Of a DNA stretch of 64,000 bases, positions 16,824 to 26,627 are shown one piece after another (within the stretch, counting starts at the first letter, position 1; the number at the start of each line of letters is the position of its first letter). The translations under genes were made by a program, and so were the position numbers. The stretch comes from Rhodobacter sp. SY28-1 (GTDB lineage: Bacteria; Pseudomonadota; Alphaproteobacteria; Rhodobacterales; Rhodobacteraceae): positions 992,001 to 1,056,000 of the forward strand of contig NZ_STGH01000001.1 of NCBI RefSeq assembly GCF_005222785.1, given 5' to 3'. The notes beneath the pieces were generated by a model. That model was not told the DNA's origin and did not search any database. It was given only the letters and a program-made list of their open reading frames with translations.

Positions 16824-18929
16824 ATGCGCATCCTGGTCCGGGGAAGAAGATTCTTCGCCGAAGAATTTTCGGCCCCGGCCCGAGGCGTGCGGCTTGGGCG
16901 CTGGGTTCTGACGCTGGCGATGGGCCTCTGGCTTGCCGGCTTTGGCCGCGACCGCTTCGACGTCTGGATCGACGCCACGATCCTGCCGCCTCTGGCGGTG
17001 GAAATGTCGGTCGAGGTGCTGGACCGGGACGGCGATCTTCTGCGCGCCTATACGGTGGCCGACGGCCGCTGGCGGCTGGCGTTGCCGCCGGACAATGTCG
17101 ATCCGCTGTATCTGAAGATGCTCATGGCCTATGAGGACAAGCGGTTCCGCGACCATGCCGGGGTCGACTGGCGGTCGATGACGCGGGCGGTGCTGCAGGC
17201 GGCCTGGAACGGTCGCATCGTGTCGGGGGGATCGACCCTGACGATGCAGGTCGCCCGGCTGCTGGAAGAGGGTACGACCGGCGAGGTTGGCGGCAAGCTG
17301 CGGCAGATGCGCGTCGCGCTGGCGCTGGAGCGGCGGTTGTCCAAGGACCAGATATTGCAGCTTTACCTGTATCTAGCACCCTTTGGCGGGAACCTTGAGG
17401 GGGTTCGGGCGGCTTCGATTTCCTACTTTGGAAAAGAGCCGAAGCGGCTGACCCCGGCCGAGGCGGCGCTGTTGGTCGCGATCCCGCAATCCCCCGAATC
17501 CCGCCGTCCGGACCGCGCTGCCGACCGCGCAGAGGCCGCGCGCGACCGGGTGCTGGCCCGGGCTGTCGGCGAAGGCGTGATCGACGCGGACGAGGCCGAA
17601 GCGGCCCGCCGCGAAGTGGTTCCGGGCCTGCGCAAACCCTTTCCGGCCTTTGCACCTCATCTTGCCGACCGGTCGCGGGACGAGGCGCCGCAGGCGGGGA
17701 CGCACCGGCTGACGCTGGACCGCGATCTGCAGAAGAAGCTTGAGGCCCTGGCGCTGGAGTCGGTCGAAGGCAAGGGCGAACGTCTGCAGGTGGCCATTCT
17801 GGTGGCCGACCATGCCTCGGGCGAGATCCTCGCCTCGGTCGGCTCGGCGGGCTATCAGGCGGACTTGCGGCAGGGGTTCGTCGACATGACGCAGGCGCTG
17901 CGATCCCCGGGGTCGACGTTGAAGCCGCTGGTCTATGCGCTGGCCTTCGATGAGGGGCTGGGCCACCCCGAGACGATGATCGACGACAAGCCGATGTCAT
18001 TCGGGGCTTACGCGCCGCAGAACTTCGACAAGCTGTACATGGGCACGATCCGGATGCGCGAGGCGTTGCAGCTGTCGCGCAACATTCCCGTGGTGGAACT
18101 GACCGATGCGTTGGGACCGGCCAAGCTGATCTCGGCGATGGAGAAGGCGGGGATGCAGCCGGTGTTCCCGGGCGACCAGCCCGGGCTGGCGATTGCACTG
18201 GGCGGAGTTGGCGTATCGCTGTCCGACATGGTGCAGCTTTACGGCACCCTGGCACGGGGCGGGGTTGCCCGACCGCTCATTTGGCGGCTGGATGCCGAGG
18301 GCGCCGAAGGGCAGCGGCTGGTGTCCGAGGTCGCGGCCTGGCAGGTCGGGGACATTCTGGCCGGTCTGGCCCCTCCGCCCGGCGCGCCGTCGAACCGGCT
18401 GGCCTACAAGACCGGAACCTCCTACGGGCATCGGGATGCCTGGGCGATAGGGTTTGATGGCAAGCATGTGGTGGGTGTCTGGATGGGCCGTGCGGACGGG
18501 ACGCCGGTGCCGGGGGCCTTCGGGGCGGACGTAGCGGCGCCGGTGCTGTTCCAGGCCTTCAACCGGCTGAAGGGCAAGCTTGACCCGCAACCGCCGGCAC
18601 CGGCCTCGACCCTGCTGGTCGCCAACGCCGAACTGCCGCTGCCGCTGCAGCGGTTCAAGTCGCGGTCCGCGGTGTTCGAGGCAGAGGCGGACGCCCCTGC
18701 GGTGGCCTTCCCCCCGGACGGGGCGGAAGTGGAACTGCTGGCAGCGGGCCTCAAGGTCAAGGTCGCGGGCGGGACCGCGCCGTTCACCTGGCTGGCGGAC
18801 GGGGTGCCGGTGGTCGTCGGGTCCGACGCGCGCGAGGCGATGCTGGCGATGCCGGGGGCGGGCTTCGTGACCTTGAGCGTGATCGACGCCGAAGGGCGGT
18901 CGGACCGGGTGCAGGTTCGGGTGCGCTGA
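16824..18929 (+). CDS. pbpC: Penicillin-binding protein 1C (bifunctional class A PBP)
   Basis: About 701 residues. A membrane-anchored peptidoglycan glycosyltransferase with a transpeptidase-like domain. One N-terminal membrane helix is visible (LGRWVLTLAMGLWLAGFG). GT51 motifs are EDKRFRDHAGVDW and GGSTLTMQVARL. The penicillin-binding motifs are SPGSTLKPLVY (SxxK), SRN (SxN) and KTGTS. The C-terminus (FPPDGAEVELLA to the end) matches the PBP1C-specific beta domain. The start is uncertain: ATG 16824 has a G-rich SD and is used here, while GTG 16887 would exclude an odd palindrome-encoded stretch (RRFFAEEFSAP). It forms an operon with the alpha-2-macroglobulin gene, so the pair probably repairs and defends the wall together. 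Confidence 0.92.
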   Translation: MRILVRGRRFFAEEFSAPARGVRLGRWVLTLAMGLWLAGFGRDRFDVWIDATILPPLAVEMSVEVLDRDGDLLRAYTVADGRWRLALPPDNVDPLYLKMLMAYEDKRFRDHAGVDWRSMTRAVLQAAWNGRIVSGGSTLTMQVARLLEEGTTGEVGGKLRQMRVALALERRLSKDQILQLYLYLAPFGGNLEGVRAASISYFGKEPKRLTPAEAALLVAIPQSPESRRPDRAADRAEAARDRVLARAVGEGVIDADEAEAARREVVPGLRKPFPAFAPHLADRSRDEAPQAGTHRLTLDRDLQKKLEALALESVEGKGERLQVAILVADHASGEILASVGSAGYQADLRQGFVDMTQALRSPGSTLKPLVYALAFDEGLGHPETMIDDKPMSFGAYAPQNFDKLYMGTIRMREALQLSRNIPVVELTDALGPAKLISAMEKAGMQPVFPGDQPGLAIALGGVGVSLSDMVQLYGTLARGGVARPLIWRLDAEGAEGQRLVSEVAAWQVGDILAGLAPPPGAPSNRLAYKTGTSYGHRDAWAIGFDGKHVVGVWMGRADGTPVPGAFGADVAAPVLFQAFNRLKGKLDPQPPAPASTLLVANAELPLPLQRFKSRSAVFEAEADAPAVAFPPDGAEVELLAAGLKVKVAGGTAPFTWLADGVPVVVGSDAREAMLAMPGAGFVTLSVIDAEGRSDRVQVRVR
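16838..16878. repeat. Palindromic element overlapping the 5' end of pbpC
   Basis: Outer arms CCGGGG (16838-16843) and CCCCGG (16873-16878) enclose an AT-richer inner inverted repeat GATTCTTCGCCGAAGAATTTTC. It shares the TTCGCCGAAGA core with the element at 2085-2114. If pbpC starts at 16824 the element is translated as RGRRFFAEEFSAPA. Confidence 0.6.
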
Positions 18930-19003
18930 GGGGGCGGCTCGTCGTGCGCCTTCGGCTTCTCATCGCGACCTCCGACGAGGAGACGAAGTCGAACGAGGAG
19001 GCG

Positions 19004-20161
<1,158 letters not shown>

Positions 20162-20289
20162 GGGGGCCTCCGGGGTTTGGCGCAGTCTGCACGATCCGCA
20201 GTGAGTTGCAGAGACGACGTCACGTCACGGGCGGCATTGACAGTGCCGGACCGGCGGGGGAAGTCAGGCGGGTCAGCGGGAGACCAGCC

Positions 20290-21390
20290 TTGAAAGACCT
20301 GATCCGGGCCCATGCCGGCCTGTTGTTCGTCGGTGTCGCAACCTTCGTGATGATGGGGGCCGGGCAGTCGCTGTTCGGGCCGGCGCTGCCGGTCTATGTG
20401 CGCGACTTTGCCCTGGGCGAGGCCGAGGCGGGCCTGTTCGTGGCGCTGCTTTGGGTCGGCTGCTTCGTCGGCGTGGGCTTCATGTTCTTCAAGGGCGCGC
20501 TGGTCGGGCCGCGGCATACGCTGGCGGTGATGGCGGCGGGGACCGGGCTGATGGCCACCAGCCCGAACTGGTGGGTAACGCTGGCGGGCGGGGTCGTCTT
20601 CGGGATGGGCTACGGCATGGCGACGGCGGTGTTCAATCCGCGCGTGATGCGGGCGTTCGGGGCCAAGGGGCCGTCGATGCTGAGCCTTCTGAATGCGACC
20701 TTCGGGGTGGGGGCGATTGCGGCGCCGCTGGTCTTCGTCTGGTTGGGCAGCGACCCGGCCTGGGCCTTCGGGATCGTGGCGCTGGTGCTGGCGGCGATCT
20801 GGCTGGGCGCGGGGGCCGCGGGGCGCGAGGGCGTGGTGCAGTCGGGCGAGGTGAAGGCGTTTCGGCCGCACTGGGCAATCCTTGCCTTCGGCATGGTCGC
20901 CATCGGGATGGAGGCCAGCCTTGCGGGCCTCGGCCCCACCGCGCTGATCCGGGCGGGGATCGCCGAGGAGACGGCGTCGCAGCTCCTCAGCGCCTTCTTC
21001 GTCGTCTTCCTGCTGGCCCGCGTCGCCCTGATCTTCGTGGCGCATCGGGTCGAGCCGTTTGTCCTCTACACCGTGGCCGTCGGGTCTGCCGCCCTGTTTG
21101 CGCTGGGGGCCGTGTTCGTGTCGCCCGCCTATTTCTTCGTCGCGATGGGGGCCTCGGCCGGAGTGTTCTTCCCGGGTTTCTACGTCACCGCCAGCGGCAA
21201 GATGGGCGAGGACCTGCGGGTGCCACCGACCATTGTCGCCTCGGGTCTGGTGGGCGCGATCTGCACGCCCCTGCTGTTGGCCCCGCTGAGTGCGACGCTG
21301 GGCGAGCGGGGGTTCTTCGTCCTTGCCGCTGGCCTCCTGGTGGCGGTCAGCGTGGCGGCGCTTGTGTCATTGCGGCGGATGCGGGTCTAG
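20290..21390 (+). CDS. MFS transporter
   Basis: About 366 residues with roughly 12 hydrophobic helices, starting LKDLIRAHAGLLFVGVATFVMMGAGQSLFGPALPVYV. It carries a GMGYGMATAVFNPRVMRAFGAKGPSMLSLLNATFGVGA region of the type seen in sugar or fucose-permease-like MFS proteins. No substrate can be assigned. The TTG at 20290 is preferred since GGGAG lies about 7 nt upstream; starts further upstream add a polar stretch that is unlikely to be real. It is convergent with the UPF0314 gene. Confidence 0.78.
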   Translation: MKDLIRAHAGLLFVGVATFVMMGAGQSLFGPALPVYVRDFALGEAEAGLFVALLWVGCFVGVGFMFFKGALVGPRHTLAVMAAGTGLMATSPNWWVTLAGGVVFGMGYGMATAVFNPRVMRAFGAKGPSMLSLLNATFGVGAIAAPLVFVWLGSDPAWAFGIVALVLAAIWLGAGAAGREGVVQSGEVKAFRPHWAILAFGMVAIGMEASLAGLGPTALIRAGIAEETASQLLSAFFVVFLLARVALIFVAHRVEPFVLYTVAVGSAALFALGAVFVSPAYFFVAMGASAGVFFPGFYVTASGKMGEDLRVPPTIVASGLVGAICTPLLLAPLSATLGERGFFVLAAGLLVAVSVAALVSLRRMRV

Positions 21391-21394
21391 AGCG

Positions 21395-21970
21395 TCAGCG
21401 TCCCGCCTGCCACTCCGCCACCCAGTCCAGCGGGTAGAGCAGCATCAGAACGTTCAGCGCCAGCCCGTCGCGGATGATCAGAATCGTGACTGCCTCGAAC
21501 AGGATCATCAGCGCGACCGTCACCCAGACCGGCAGCTTCGAGGCCAGCCAAAAGCCGAGGATCATCGCCAGAACGTCGCAGACAGTGTTCAGGACGGAAT
21601 CGCCGAAGTAATCCAGCGAGATGGTCACGGTGCGATAGCGTTCGATCACCGCATCCGAATTCTCGACAATCTCCCAGGCGCATTCGACCAGCGTGGCGAT
21701 GGCCAGGCGCCAGCCAAAGCTGAGCTTGCGGGCGACAAGCCAAAGCGCGCCGAAGAACAGGAAGCCGTGGATGATGTGGCTGGGGGTGTACCAGTCGGAA
21801 ATGTGCTGCGAATTCTCGGAGCTGACCACCTCTCCGTGCCAGAGCTTGACATAGCCGCATTTGCAGATTGGCTCACGTCCGATCCAGAGAAGATAGGCGG
21901 CCGTAAGAAGGATGATCCCCAGCGTGATGAGGATCGGGGTGAGGCGGGTCTGGCTGCGGCTGTCGATCAT
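21395..21970 (-). CDS. UPF0314/DUF2585 membrane protein
   Basis: About 191 residues (from ATG 21970, MIDSRSQTRLTP) with four to five hydrophobic helices. Family signatures typical of alphaproteobacterial DUF2585 are visible: LWHGEVVSSENSQHISDWYTPSHIIHGFLF and ECAWEIVENSDAVIERYRTVTISLDYFGDSVLNTVCDVLAM. The function is unknown. The clustered, strictly patterned polar residues (W, E, N, S, D, Y) inside membrane segments suggest an enzyme or channel rather than a simple anchor, which is inference. Confidence 0.85.
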   Translation of the reverse strand: MIDSRSQTRLTPILITLGIILLTAAYLLWIGREPICKCGYVKLWHGEVVSSENSQHISDWYTPSHIIHGFLFFGALWLVARKLSFGWRLAIATLVECAWEIVENSDAVIERYRTVTISLDYFGDSVLNTVCDVLAMILGFWLASKLPVWVTVALMILFEAVTILIIRDGLALNVLMLLYPLDWVAEWQAGR

Positions 21971-22070
21971 CGCGACACGCAATCATGTGGGCGGACCCTG
22001 GTAAAGTGCGGTAATCCCGGGGCGGAAAAGAAATTTCGCGCCCTGTGGCCAAGTTGCGGAAGGCAGAGGA

Positions 22071-22292
22071 ATGGATGACAAGAACCCTTGGCGCTTTTGC
22101 CCGACGCGGCGCGAGCTGTGGTTCTGGCTGTGGATCAGCGCGGGAGGCTTTGGCCTGATGGCGGTGGCGCTGGTCGTCCGCGGCATCCCCCAAGGCCCGG
22201 CAATTGCCGAAGTTGTGGGGCTGGCCACGGTGGTCTTCGGCTATCTCGGCGGCCGGTCGGTCAAGCGGCTGATCCGGCGGGAGCATCCCTGA
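22071..22292 (+). CDS. Small two-helix membrane protein of unknown function
   Basis: 73 residues: MDDKNPWRFCPTRRE, a hydrophobic segment (LWFWLWISAGGFGLMAVALVV), a short loop, then a second (AIAEVVGLATVVFGYLGG) and a basic tail (RSVKRLIRREHP). GGAAGG seven bases before the ATG supports translation. I do not recognise a family. It lies between the divergent UPF0314 gene and a convergent phosphatase gene with no operon partner. Confidence 0.6.
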   Translation: MDDKNPWRFCPTRRELWFWLWISAGGFGLMAVALVVRGIPQGPAIAEVVGLATVVFGYLGGRSVKRLIRREHP

Positions 22293-22320
22293 CCGTTGCT
22301 CTTCGCTCCCGTCCGGTCGC

Positions 22321-23073
22321 TCATCGCTGGTGGTGCGCCAGGTTTGGAACGGGCAGCTTGACCCGCCCTTGCGGGGTCAGCAGCGCCGCCTCGCGGCCTT
22401 CGATCACCACGGCGGACAGGGGGCCGCCATAGGCCGCGCCAGAGTCGAGGTTCAGACGGTTGCCGTAGTGGGTGGCGGCGTCGATGGAGGTATGGCCGTG
22501 GACAATCAGCGGGCCATGGCTGGTGGCCTCGGACAGGAAGGGCTCGCGGATCCAGACGAGGTCGGTCTCGGTCTGCTGTTCCAGCGCGATGCCCGGACGG
22601 ATGCCTGCGTGGACGAAGATGCAGTCGCCCGCCCGGTAGAGGCTCGGCCGCGTGGCAAGGAAGTCGAGATGCGCCTGCGGCACCAGATCCCGCGCCTCGA
22701 CATGGACCTTGGTGGTCGGGCGGTCGGCGGCATTCACGACGCCGTAGGACCGCAGGGTATCGGGGCCGCCCAGCTTGGGGTGCAGCCAGCCAAGGTCGGC
22801 GCGCAGTCCCGGTTCGGGCTCATGTGGGTCGCGCAGAAAGCGCCAGAACATCCGGTCGTGGTTGCCTTTCAGGACGATCCAGTCCTCGCCGGCCGCGATG
22901 CCCTGCATCAGGTGGTCGACGACGCCCCGGCTGTCCGGCCCGCGGTCGACGAGGTCGCCGAGGTGGATGACCTGGCCCTTGCCATGGCGGGCCATGTCGG
23001 TGGCGATGAGGTCATGCGCGGCCCGGAGGAGGTCGATGTGACCGTGGATGTCGCCGATGGCGTAGAGGTGCAT
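22321..23073 (-). CDS. PPP-family metallophosphoesterase (serine/threonine phosphatase-like)
   Basis: 250 residues starting MHLYAIGDIHGHIDLLR. All PPP metal-site motifs are present: GDIHG, GDLVDRGPDS, KGNHDRM, a later VHAG and VHGHT. The length and insertions match bacterial symmetrical Ap4A-hydrolase/PrpA-like phosphatases. The substrate may be a phosphoprotein or a nucleotide; sequence alone does not separate these. The ATG at 23073 directly precedes the first motif strand, so upstream extension is unlikely. Confidence 0.87.
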   Translation of the reverse strand: MHLYAIGDIHGHIDLLRAAHDLIATDMARHGKGQVIHLGDLVDRGPDSRGVVDHLMQGIAAGEDWIVLKGNHDRMFWRFLRDPHEPEPGLRADLGWLHPKLGGPDTLRSYGVVNAADRPTTKVHVEARDLVPQAHLDFLATRPSLYRAGDCIFVHAGIRPGIALEQQTETDLVWIREPFLSEATSHGPLIVHGHTSIDAATHYGNRLNLDSGAAYGGPLSAVVIEGREAALLTPQGRVKLPVPNLAHHQR

Positions 23074-23095
23074 GCGTCGGGTCCTGGGTTGTGCC

Positions 23096-23150
23096 ACGGG
23101 GGTGCTACCCCCGGACCCCCGGAGTATTTGTTACATAGGCAAGCTGCAAG
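23096..23150. repeat. C-rich palindromic intergenic repeat, copy 2
   Basis: CGGGGGTGCTACCCCCG followed by GACCCCCGGAGTATTTG and ACATAGGCAAGCTGC, matching copy 1 at 8553-8612 in order and spacing. It separates the cupin gene from the phosphatase gene, both on the minus strand. Confidence 0.6.
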
Positions 23151-23155
23151 GCCGG

Positions 23156-23743
23156 TCAGGCGTCGGGGTCGGGGAGCATCCGATAGCTCTCGAACCCGAT
23201 GTCGCCGGACCAGCGCCAAAGGGCAAGGAAGCCGTCGGGACCCGCGTGCATGGCGTGGGGGAGGTTCGGCGGGTGGTGGATGTGTTGGCCCGCGGCAAGG
23301 GTCAGGCGCTGGTCCCCGGCCTGCCAGTGAGCGGTGCCGGACAGGATCGTGTAGGTCTCGGCGGCGTTGTGGGCGTGGAGGGGATAGTAGCTGCCGGGGG
23401 CCTGGTAGAAGAGGCCGAAGAGGAGGGCTTCCGACCGGATCGGCGCGCCGGGGCCGAGGAGGGTGACCACGGACTTGACCGCGCGGAGGTCGGTGGGTTG
23501 CTGTGAGGCGATCGGGCTGTCGGCCCAGGGGAGCCAGGGATGCGCATCGTAGATCAGGCGCGCGGCGGAGTGGCCGGGGAGGGCTGCCGTGGCGAGGATA
23601 CCGGCGGAGAGGGCAGAGGGCGCGCAAGCCGGGAAGTCGGTGTCGGCTGCTGCGCGGAGACCTTCGGCGGTGGTCTGTGCCTCGGGGCGTGGCTCGGTTG
23701 CCGTGAGGTCGGCCAGTGTGTGCAGGAGGTCGGGGAGCAGCAT
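23156..23743 (-). CDS. Cupin protein of the DMSP-lyase (DddQ/DddL-like) family
   Basis: 195 residues. An N-terminal helical part is followed by a single cupin barrel. The metal-site pattern is YYPLHAHNAAETYTILSGTAHW (HxHxxxExY), and the second half gives HHPPNLPHAMH. This arrangement, with Tyr after the Glu, resembles DMSP lyases that split dimethylsulfoniopropionate to dimethyl sulfide and acrylate. Several family members have other or unknown activity. No acrylate-processing gene (acuI, prpE) is adjacent, so the role stays open. No signal peptide is present. Confidence 0.65.
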   Translation of the reverse strand: MLLPDLLHTLADLTATEPRPEAQTTAEGLRAAADTDFPACAPSALSAGILATAALPGHSAARLIYDAHPWLPWADSPIASQQPTDLRAVKSVVTLLGPGAPIRSEALLFGLFYQAPGSYYPLHAHNAAETYTILSGTAHWQAGDQRLTLAAGQHIHHPPNLPHAMHAGPDGFLALWRWSGDIGFESYRMLPDPDA

Positions 23744-23786
23744 GGGTGCCTCGGCCAGGCGGGGTGCCCGACCGAGGCAGCGTGGG

Positions 23787-25379
23787 TCAGGCGACGTCGA
23801 ACTGCAAGGCCTTGACCTGCTGGAACATGCCGGTGCCTTCCAGCGTCTCGATCACCTTGGGGTCGATCGGCTGGTCAAGGTAGAGGATCGCAATCGCATC
23901 CTGCCCCACGCCCGACCGGCCGAGGGTGAAGTTCGCGATGTTGACGTTGTTCTTGCCCATCGTCATTCCCAGAAGGCCGATGATGCCCGGCACGTCCTCG
24001 TTCGTGGTGTAGAGCATATGGGCACCGATCTCGGCGTCGATGTTGATGCCCTTGATCTGGATGAAGCGCGGTTTGCCGTCCGAGAAGCAGGTCCCGGCGA
24101 CCGAGCGTTCGCGCTTGTCGGTGACCATCGTCACCTTGATGTAGGCGTCGAACACCCCGGTCTTTTCCTGCCGGGTGGTGGAGATCTGTATGCCCTTCTC
24201 CTTCGCCACCACGGGGGCGGAGACAAGGTTCACGTCGGGGTTCTGCGCCTTGAGGACCCCCGCGATCACCGCCTGGTTCAGCGCGGCGAGGTTCATGTTC
24301 GCTACGGTGCCGTCATACAGGATGTTGATCGCCTTGATCGGCTCGTCCGTCATCTGGCCGATGAAGGCGCCGAGGTGGGAGGCGAGCTTGATCCAGGGGC
24401 CCATCACGGCGGCCTCTTCGGCGGTGACGTTCGGCATGTTCAGCGCGTTCTGCACCGCGCCGGTGAGAAGGTAGTCCGACATCTGCTCGGCGACCTGGAG
24501 GGCGACGTTTTCCTGCGCTTCGGTGGTGGACGCGCCGAGGTGCGGGGTGCAGACGACGTTCGGGTGGTTGAAGAGGGGGTTTTCGTTGGCCGGTTCGACT
24601 TCGAACACGTCAAGGGCGGCTCCGGCGACATGGCCCGTATTGAGGGCGTCGAGGAGGGCGGCTTCGTCGATCAGGCCGCCGCGGGCGCAGTTGATGATGC
24701 GGACGCCCTTCTTCGTCTTGGCCAGGTTTTCCTTCGACAGGATGTTGCGGGTCTTGTCGGTGAGCGGGACATGAAGGGTGATGAAGTCGGCACGGTGGAG
24801 GAGTTCATCGAGGTCGACCTTGGTCACGCCCAGCTGTTTCGCGCGTTCGTCGGACAGGAAGGGATCATAGGCCACGACCTTCATGTGGAGGCCCACGGCG
24901 CGGTCGCAGACGATGCCGCCAATGTTGCCCGCGCCGATGACGCCGAGGGTCTTGTTGAAAAGCTCGACCCCCATGAACTTGGACTTTTCCCACTTTCCGG
25001 CATGGGTGGAGGCGTTGGCTTCGGGGATTTGCCGGGCAACAGCGAACATCATGGCGATGGCATGTTCCGCCGTTGTGATCGAGTTGCCGAAGGGCGTGTT
25101 CATCACGATGACGCCCTTCTTCGACGCGGCCGGGATGTCGACATTGTCGACGCCGATCCCGGCGCGGCCGATGACCTTCAGGCGGGTGGCTTTCTCCAGG
25201 AGCTTCTCGGTGGCTTTGGTGGCGGAGCGGATGGCAAGGCCGTCATACTGGTCGATGACGGCGGCAAGGGCATCCTTGTCCTTGCCGAGTTTGGGCAGGT
25301 AATCCACTTCAACGCCGCGATCGCGGAAGATCTGGACGGCGGTTTCAGAGAGTTCGTCGGAAACGAGGACTTTGGGCAT
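23787..25379 (-). CDS. serA: D-3-phosphoglycerate dehydrogenase
   Basis: 530 residues. The first step of serine synthesis: 3-phosphoglycerate plus NAD to 3-phosphohydroxypyruvate. The Rossmann motif is GVIGAGNIGGIVCDRA. Catalytic Arg and Glu regions are NCARGGLIDE and AALDVFEVEPANENPL, with the His in TPHLGASTTEAQENVA. The length and the long C-terminus (ASB domain, then a terminal ACT domain with NEDVPGIIGLLGMTMGKNNVNIANF) mark the long type able to bind serine. It lies 90 bp downstream of serC, with a 23-bp inverted repeat in the gap. Confidence 0.96.
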   Translation of the reverse strand: MPKVLVSDELSETAVQIFRDRGVEVDYLPKLGKDKDALAAVIDQYDGLAIRSATKATEKLLEKATRLKVIGRAGIGVDNVDIPAASKKGVIVMNTPFGNSITTAEHAIAMMFAVARQIPEANASTHAGKWEKSKFMGVELFNKTLGVIGAGNIGGIVCDRAVGLHMKVVAYDPFLSDERAKQLGVTKVDLDELLHRADFITLHVPLTDKTRNILSKENLAKTKKGVRIINCARGGLIDEAALLDALNTGHVAGAALDVFEVEPANENPLFNHPNVVCTPHLGASTTEAQENVALQVAEQMSDYLLTGAVQNALNMPNVTAEEAAVMGPWIKLASHLGAFIGQMTDEPIKAINILYDGTVANMNLAALNQAVIAGVLKAQNPDVNLVSAPVVAKEKGIQISTTRQEKTGVFDAYIKVTMVTDKRERSVAGTCFSDGKPRFIQIKGINIDAEIGAHMLYTTNEDVPGIIGLLGMTMGKNNVNIANFTLGRSGVGQDAIAILYLDQPIDPKVIETLEGTGMFQQVKALQFDVA

Positions 25380-25406
25380 GATGGGGTCCTGAATTTGGGT
25401 GGGGAA

Positions 25407-25463
25407 GGTGGGCGGATCGCCCACCCTACGAAGGGGGTTTGTAGGGTGGGCGATCCGCCCACC
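25407..25463. repeat. 23-bp perfect inverted repeat between serC and serA
   Basis: The left arm at 25407-25429 begins GGTGGGCGGATCGCCCACC; the right arm at 25441-25463 begins GTAGGGTGGGCGATCCGCCC. They are exact reverse complements, separated by 11 nt. Each arm also holds a shorter GGGCGNNTCGCCC palindrome. It resembles dispersed GTAGGGTGGGC-type repeats found in many proteobacteria. It could form a large hairpin that lowers serA expression relative to serC. Confidence 0.75.
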
Positions 25464-25469
25464 GCCCGG

Positions 25470-26627
25470 TCAGGCAGCTTGCGCGAGGGCCGCGATCTCG
25501 GCCTCGAAGGCATGGGCGATCCAGGGCATCAGCGCCTGGACGTCCGCCGTCTCGACCGTCGAGCCGCACCAGATCCGCAGCCCCGGAGGCGCGTCACGGT
25601 AGGCGCCAAGGTCGAAGCCGGCGCCGGCCTTCTCGATCCGCTTGGCGACGGCTTTCGCAAAGGCCTCGCCGTCAGCGATGCGCGGGTCGGTGAACTTGAG
25701 GCAGACGGAGGTGGTGGAGGCCGTCGCCGGGTCTTCGGCCAGGTTCGCGATCCAGGGGTTCGCGTCGCAGAAGTCCCAGACGACCTTGGCGTTGGCATTG
25801 GCGCGGGCGATCAGGCCTTTGAGGCCACCGATCGACTTCGCCCATTTCAGCGCGACGAGGTAGTCCTCGTTGGCCAGCATCGACGGCGTGTTGATCGTCT
25901 CGCCCTGGAAGATGCCTTCGATCAGCTTGCCCTTTGCGGTCAGCCGGAAGATCTTCGGCAGCGGCCAGGCCGGAGTGTAGCTCTCCAGCCGTTCGACGGC
26001 GCGGGGGCTCAGGATGATAACGCCATGCGCGCCCTCACCGCCGAGGACCTTTTGCCAGGAGAAGGTGGTGACGTCGAGCTTGTCCCAGGGCAGGTCCATT
26101 GCAAAGGCGGCGCTTGTCGCGTCGCAGATCGTCAGGCCCTGACGGTTCGCGGGGATCGCATCGCCGTTCGGCAGGCGGACGCCGGAGGTGGTGCCGTTCC
26201 AGGTGAAGACCACGTCCTTGTCGAAATCGACCTCGGCGAAATTGACGATCTGCCCGTAGGGCGCCTTGCGGACCGTTGCGTCCAGTTTCAGTTGCTTGAC
26301 CACATCCGTGACCCAGCCTTCGCCGAACGACTCCCAGGCCAGCATCTCGACCGGGCGGGCACCGAGGAGCGACCACATCGCCATTTCGACCGCGCCGGTG
26401 TCCGACGCGGGCACGATGCCGATGCGGTAGTCGGCGGGGACGCCGAGGATTTCGCGGGTAAGGTCGATCGCCTCTTTCAGCTTGGCCTTGCCAACCGCAG
26501 CGCGGTGCGACCGCCCGAGGGGGGCGTCTGCCAGCATATCGAGGGAATAACCGGGGATCTTGGCGCAGGGGCCAGAAGAGAAGCGCGGATTGGCCGGGCG
26601 CTTGGCCGGCGGGGTCAGGTCTGTCAT
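25470..26627 (-). CDS. serC: Phosphoserine aminotransferase
   Basis: 385 residues. A PLP enzyme converting 3-phosphohydroxypyruvate and glutamate to phosphoserine. The alphaproteobacterial form is recognised by [48 protein letters not shown] and the PLP-lysine segment [18 protein letters not shown]. It opens with ATG 26627, preceded by a leader with a hairpin and a GGAAGG ribosome site. serA follows on the same strand and serB diverges on the other, so all three serine-synthesis genes are clustered. Confidence 0.96.
   Translation of the reverse strand: MTDLTPPAKRPANPRFSSGPCAKIPGYSLDMLADAPLGRSHRAAVGKAKLKEAIDLTREILGVPADYRIGIVPASDTGAVEMAMWSLLGARPVEMLAWESFGEGWVTDVVKQLKLDATVRKAPYGQIVNFAEVDFDKDVVFTWNGTTSGVRLPNGDAIPANRQGLTICDATSAAFAMDLPWDKLDVTTFSWQKVLGGEGAHGVIILSPRAVERLESYTPAWPLPKIFRLTAKGKLIEGIFQGETINTPSMLANEDYLVALKWAKSIGGLKGLIARANANAKVVWDFCDANPWIANLAEDPATASTTSVCLKFTDPRIADGEAFAKAVAKRIEKAGAGFDLGAYRDAPPGLRIWCGSTVETADVQALMPWIAHAFEAEIAALAQAA

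Noticed and set aside
14967-17156. A 729-codon open frame on the minus strand opposite the alpha-2-macroglobulin and pbpC genes
   Set aside because: It is Arg/His/Gln/Pro-rich with no recognisable motif and lies fully antisense to genes with clear motifs.
22071-22292. A toxin of a small-membrane-peptide toxin-antitoxin pair
   Set aside because: It is 73 residues with two helices, has no antisense RNA features or antitoxin neighbour, and has an ordinary ribosome site. It is left as a protein of unknown function.
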